Below, piece after piece: positions 60,791 to 64,000 of a DNA stretch of 64,000 nt. How positions within the stretch are numbered: position 1 is the first letter of the stretch; the number at the start of each line of letters is the position of its first letter. The translations under genes and the position numbers were made by a program. Under the pieces are notes generated by a model. It was not told the origin of the DNA and did no database searches. It saw only the letters and a program-made list of their open reading frames with translations. Source of the stretch: Stenopsyche tienmushanensis (taxonomy: Eukaryota; Arthropoda; Insecta; Trichoptera; Stenopsychidae); contig WACJ01000112.1 in the NCBI GenBank assembly GCA_008973525.1, positions 620,001 through 684,000 of the forward strand, written 5' to 3'.

Positions 60791-61163
60791 CTATTATTGA
60801 CATAAACTTGGGTCACAATTCTCAGTCATGACGTAAAAAAATGTGATAATTCATAATGGTTCTATCTTCTTCCAAATGACAATTTCCAAACATTTCCAAA
60901 AACAATGTTTACAATTTACAATTTGGACTTGCAAATCCGAAAATTCGATTTATTAGAGATTACAATGACCCTTAACCTTTCAATGATCCATCAGTTCTAT
61001 TCTATACATAGAATATAGTAATAGTAATAGACCACCGATGTTCTTATTTCAGTGATTCTTAGTCCTGCAGTGTATTATGATCTCCATCACTGATTGTCTC
61101 TTTGTATCGCTTATGTCCATTTTAAGTAGTAATTTGATGCATTTTATCTTTTTTTAATTACAG

Positions 61164-61400
61164 GTGTGGATCTTTGGCGACGTTTGGTGCTCTGTTTGGT
61201 TAGCAGTCGACGTGTGGATGTGCACAGCATCCATTTTAAATCTATGTGCCATCTCTCTGGACCGCTACGTAGCAGTAGCAAGACCCGTACGTTATCCCAG
61301 TCTCATGAGTAGGCGTCGTGCCAAAGCACTTATTGCTGCACTTTGGGTCCTTTCCTTCGTAATCTGCTTCCCACCACTAGTCGGCTGGAAAGATCGAGAG
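61164..61400 (+). CDS. Oamb: Octopamine receptor Oamb-type, coding exon 2 (ECL1, TM3, ICL2, TM4)
   Basis: Continues exon 1 in phase 0 (79 codons; residues 89-167 of the joined protein). A T-rich tract and TTACAG acceptor precede GTG TGG ATC (VWIFGD). Key residues: C97 (3.25, disulfide partner), D104 (3.32, the amine-binding aspartate), the VDVWMCTASILNLCAISLDR segment with D121-R122-Y123 (DRY, G-protein coupling), a basic ICL2 (MSRRRAK), W149 (4.50) in TM4, and FPPLVGWKD leading into ECL2. The exon ends at GAG followed by GTAACA, a usable phase-0 donor; read-through stops at 61427, which supports splicing there. TM5-TM7 and the long third intracellular loop are not in this window, so the gene continues to the right. 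The TM3-TM4 wording is diagnostic of the alpha1-like octopamine group rather than of beta-type octopamine or dopamine receptors. Confidence 0.92.
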
Positions 61401-62490
61401 GTAACATTTGAACTTTATTTTATATAGACTGTAGCAATATTACGTAGCTCTAAATAACTTGTTCGTCGAACCTTAAATCGATCAACGTACACTTTGACTG
61501 ACTTGTACACGAGGATTTTTTTATGGAAAATTTCTTATACGATTTTTTAAGTCATGGCGTTTTTCCGGATCGGAATATTCAAATTTCGACAAGAGATTAT
61601 TCTTGCATAAATTAAGGCGTTTTATATAAGATGTAAAAAATACTAGAAGAGTGCGGTTTAAAGTGAAAATCAATATTGAAACTCATTTGTACGATGAAAT
61701 ACCCCTCAGCTGAAATTTAAAAACAACAAGCGAAAAATGCTCGAAAAATAAATATATTCAAGTTTTTAATTTGCATCAATTTATTCGTGTATTTTTTGCA
61801 CTTGATAAAATTTTAACCTTACCACTCGAATCCTTTCCTCAACGGCTAAAAAGATCCAGGCGGGATCGAACTGTTCCAGGAGCATCTTTGTATATTCAAA
61901 GCTGAAACACATTAGCGAAAAGGTTGTCTAAAAATATACCAATGATATAGAAATGTATAGGAATACTTTTTGTATCATATTTTTTGAAAGACCTTTGACA
62001 TTCATCCACATGTGATGATCGATTTTTTCGTTTTCTGTGCGGATGGTGCTTTTACTTGGCAAATTGTTTGATAGAGCATATGCAGATTATGTCCCGAGAA
62101 ATAAAAACGAAAAATTCACATACGGTTTGAGAGTATCCGAGGAAAAGTTAAAAGTTGGAATACGTATACATGATGATTTATATCTAAAGAAAAAAACATT
62201 CCTGGAAATTAATTATTTGCGGATTTTTTCCTCCATATAAAAGCACGTTGTAATTTATAGTCGTCCCATTTAATACGGGAGGGCCATATTTACACTTGTT
62301 TCTTGGAAGCTCTTTTTAACATTTTTTCCGACCCTTTTCCCTTTTGCTCGTTGTTCCTAATCGTCATATATCACCTTGCTGGATAAGCACCCTTTTTTTG
62401 CAACGGACTAATTTAGGGGATGTGTCATTATCGATCTTCCGCAAACATTACTGCGCTATTTAAATAATGAAATCCTTATGTCGAGTAATT

Positions 62491-62967
62491 TCATACAAAA
62501 AATACGCCTTGATGTAAAAGTATCCGTGGAAAACATTTTGCTTCAAGATTGCAACTATAGATTTTCATATGCCTTGTTGTTTTTTTTCCTTCGCTATAAA
62601 TACATATAAAACTTATCTTTCCCTGCAAGAATAACAAGAAAACACCTCTATAGCCGACTGTCGAATATGTCAGAATGTTCTGAAGAAGATACGATCTCCC
62701 GGGAGAGTTGGCTGTTACTCTTTTTCTCTCTATAAGATTTTCAATTATTCCTGGGATGCGATGTAAGAGGAAATATTCGCAAATCAAATATTTATTCTCC
62801 GCCACAAGTTGATTATAAATATTTTTATGGCCGCTTTGAGGAATGTTATTCCATATTTGTTCCCTTGCGGTACACGAAAACTCGATATCATGAACATTTA
62901 ATATAATACATGCCTCAAATATTAATACGGACATACGCTCTTTCGAATCGAACTTTTGAAAACTCAT
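62491..62967 (-). other. 158-codon ORF, unrecognised
   Basis: The longest uninterrupted frame in the window, with a true ATG (MSFQKFDSKERMSVLIFEAC). It has no motif, signal peptide or family that I recognise, and its C-terminal third has AT-driven composition. It lies antisense within the receptor's second coding intron. Most likely a chance ORF or an old element remnant. Confidence 0.2.
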
Positions 62968-63934
62968 TTAAAATTCATTTTGAACATTTAAGAAATGCTT
63001 TATTTCTGCGGGTTGAGGGAGAGGAAACATTATCTTATGCTGAATTTGTAATGTATGCCTGTCTTGCAAGTCGGTACAAAGGCAGCAATTTAGGTCCCAC
63101 ACATAACCAGAATGACCCCAGAGGATTTGATATCAATTTTTAATACACAATACAAGAACACTGTAAAAAGAACTTTTTGTTTAAGACATCATTTAAAATG
63201 CCGTTATAAATTATTTAATACCGTTAAGACAGTAAGCTATACGTTTTGAATGGAAAAAAATTCTTCTAGGCTTTCTTTAAAAAAATAACTCAGTGTTGAA
63301 TTCTTGCAACTGTATCGAATATATTTGGAAACACCAAATAAATCATTGAGGAATATTTTAACATTTTTCAATGCAGTAATTTACTCAGAAGGCGACCGGA
63401 TCGATTCTTAGTTTAGGGACGCATTCTCTTTAGTCTCCCGAATCATATTACGAGGATAATCCTAAAAATAAGTGTACTGTGATAATAACGGGCGTGATTT
63501 GAATTGGAAAATGAGGATTTTCTGAGCTATATTGTGACTGAAGATAAAAAAGAGGATGGTTCATTACACGTTTGAATCAAAAATCATATTTTCCCTTCCC
63601 TGAAAAAAACACATGGGTGGAATTAAATTTTCAATCAACGAGAAGGTGCAGAAAGAGGTTCTGAAGTGAGGAAAGGAGCTAGCTGGAGAGTTCTTCGAGG
63701 AAGTACCACGGTTCACCAGAAGCATTGAACGGGATGGCGATTGTGTTGAAAATAGGTTAACAAGTGTATCAACAATATCCTGTATTATTTTTCAAATACA
63801 CTTTTTCTAAAAAAAGTTATAAAAATTTAGTACACTTACATTCAGGATTAGTCTCGTATATTACTATTTTTGGTATCACATTTTCAGAAGAAATTTTGAA
63901 TAAGTAAAATGAAAATTACATGATTCGCATAAAC

Positions 63935-64000
63935 CAGTGATTCTCAATCGGTGCAGCTAAGTGGACTGCGAAAAAATGGTAAAAACCATGAAAATCTGCA
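63935..64000. mobile_element. Probable hAT element terminus, cut by the window edge
   Basis: CAGTGATTCTCAATCGGTGC has the form of the common hAT/MITE terminus CAGTGGTTCTCAACCGG. Only 66 bp are available, so the other end and the target duplication cannot be checked. Confidence 0.45.

Larger units (their letters stand above)
33852..61163 (+). other. First coding intron of the octopamine receptor (27.3 kb)
   Basis: The interval runs from the GTAAGC donor at 33852 to the TTTTTTTAATTACAG acceptor ending at 61163. Both flanking exons are in phase 0 and join as ...WEVFK|VWIFGD..., which keeps the receptor reading frame. It holds most of the transposon remnants described below, in both orientations, and no other host gene I can recognise. 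Alternative or noncoding exons inside it cannot be excluded from sequence alone. Confidence 0.88.
61401..64000 (+). other. Second coding intron of the octopamine receptor, open at the window edge
   Basis: It begins with the GTAACA donor and no acceptor or TM5-coding exon follows before the end of the window. The sequence is AT-rich. It contains one antisense ORF of 158 codons (62491-62967) without recognisable homology and a probable hAT element end at 63935. I see nothing else in it. Confidence 0.75.

Noticed and set aside
61048..61095. Tiny hAT-like foldback (CAGTGATTCTTAG ... CATCACTG)
   Set aside because: It has no 8-bp flanking duplication and is too short to be distinguished from chance.
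61401..61427. Read-through of exon 2 to the stop at 61427
   Set aside because: It would truncate the receptor after TM4. A GTAACA donor lies at the expected phase-0 position.
1..64000. CRISPR arrays, bacterial operons, phage or plasmid signatures
   Set aside because: The window is eukaryotic nuclear DNA; the only regular array is the 56-bp minisatellite, which has no spacers.

Overview
This is AT-rich nuclear DNA from an insect or another arthropod close to insects. The evidence is one split biogenic-amine receptor gene with canonical GT-AG introns, decayed mariner, Tigger/pogo, hAT and non-LTR elements, and a nuclear copy of mitochondrial DNA that reads open only under the invertebrate mitochondrial code (TGA as Trp, AGA as Ser). 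Everything was read by eye. No alignment or database search was run.

The only host protein-coding gene I can support is on the + strand: the 5' part of an alpha1-adrenergic-like octopamine receptor (Oamb/OctalphaR type). Coding exon 1 (33588-33851) gives the N-terminus to the end of TM2. Coding exon 2 (61164-61400) gives ECL1, TM3 with the amine-binding Asp and DRY, and TM4. The 27.3 kb phase-0 intron between them joins ...WEVFK to VWIFGD.... TM5-TM7 must lie beyond the right edge. The 33 kb to the left holds no host gene I recognise; it may be intergenic or contain 5' noncoding exons.

The rest is a layered record of transposons. Upstream: a hAT-type MITE (5081-5356), a TTAA-flanked element (17118-17743) with related copies, a mariner with both TIRs and TA duplications (25276-26539), and a Tigger-type transposase remnant with its 3' end (29972-30917). 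Inside the first coding intron: an antisense R1-like retrotransposon fragment next to a tRNA-like sequence (34.0-35.4 kb), a second long TTAA element (37653-38686), two mariner fragments (40.2-41.0 kb), a hAT MITE with a perfect 8-bp duplication (44176-44501), a three-level nested insertion (44782-46171), an antisense Tigger with both TIRs (47666-49027), a hAT with a C-terminal dimerisation domain (50938-51867), and a non-LTR RT tail (60.6-60.8 kb).

The most unusual locus is 56763-58387. An element with hAT-type ends (11-bp terminal inverted repeat, perfect 8-bp target duplication TTTCTAGG) encloses a 56-bp minisatellite with a 224-bp higher-order repeat, a poly(A) run, and mitochondrial nad6 and nad4 fragments. 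Either mitochondrial DNA landed inside a transposon, or a transposon captured mitochondrial DNA and may have carried it to other loci. A genome-wide copy search would decide this.

Non-transposon candidates worth checking are a GC-rich island in the intron with a palindromic NRF1/Ewg-like site, a CRE-like site and a TATA box (42.9-43.05 kb), a perfect 14-bp-arm hairpin at 46976-47015, and several unique GC-richer blocks that could be regulatory.
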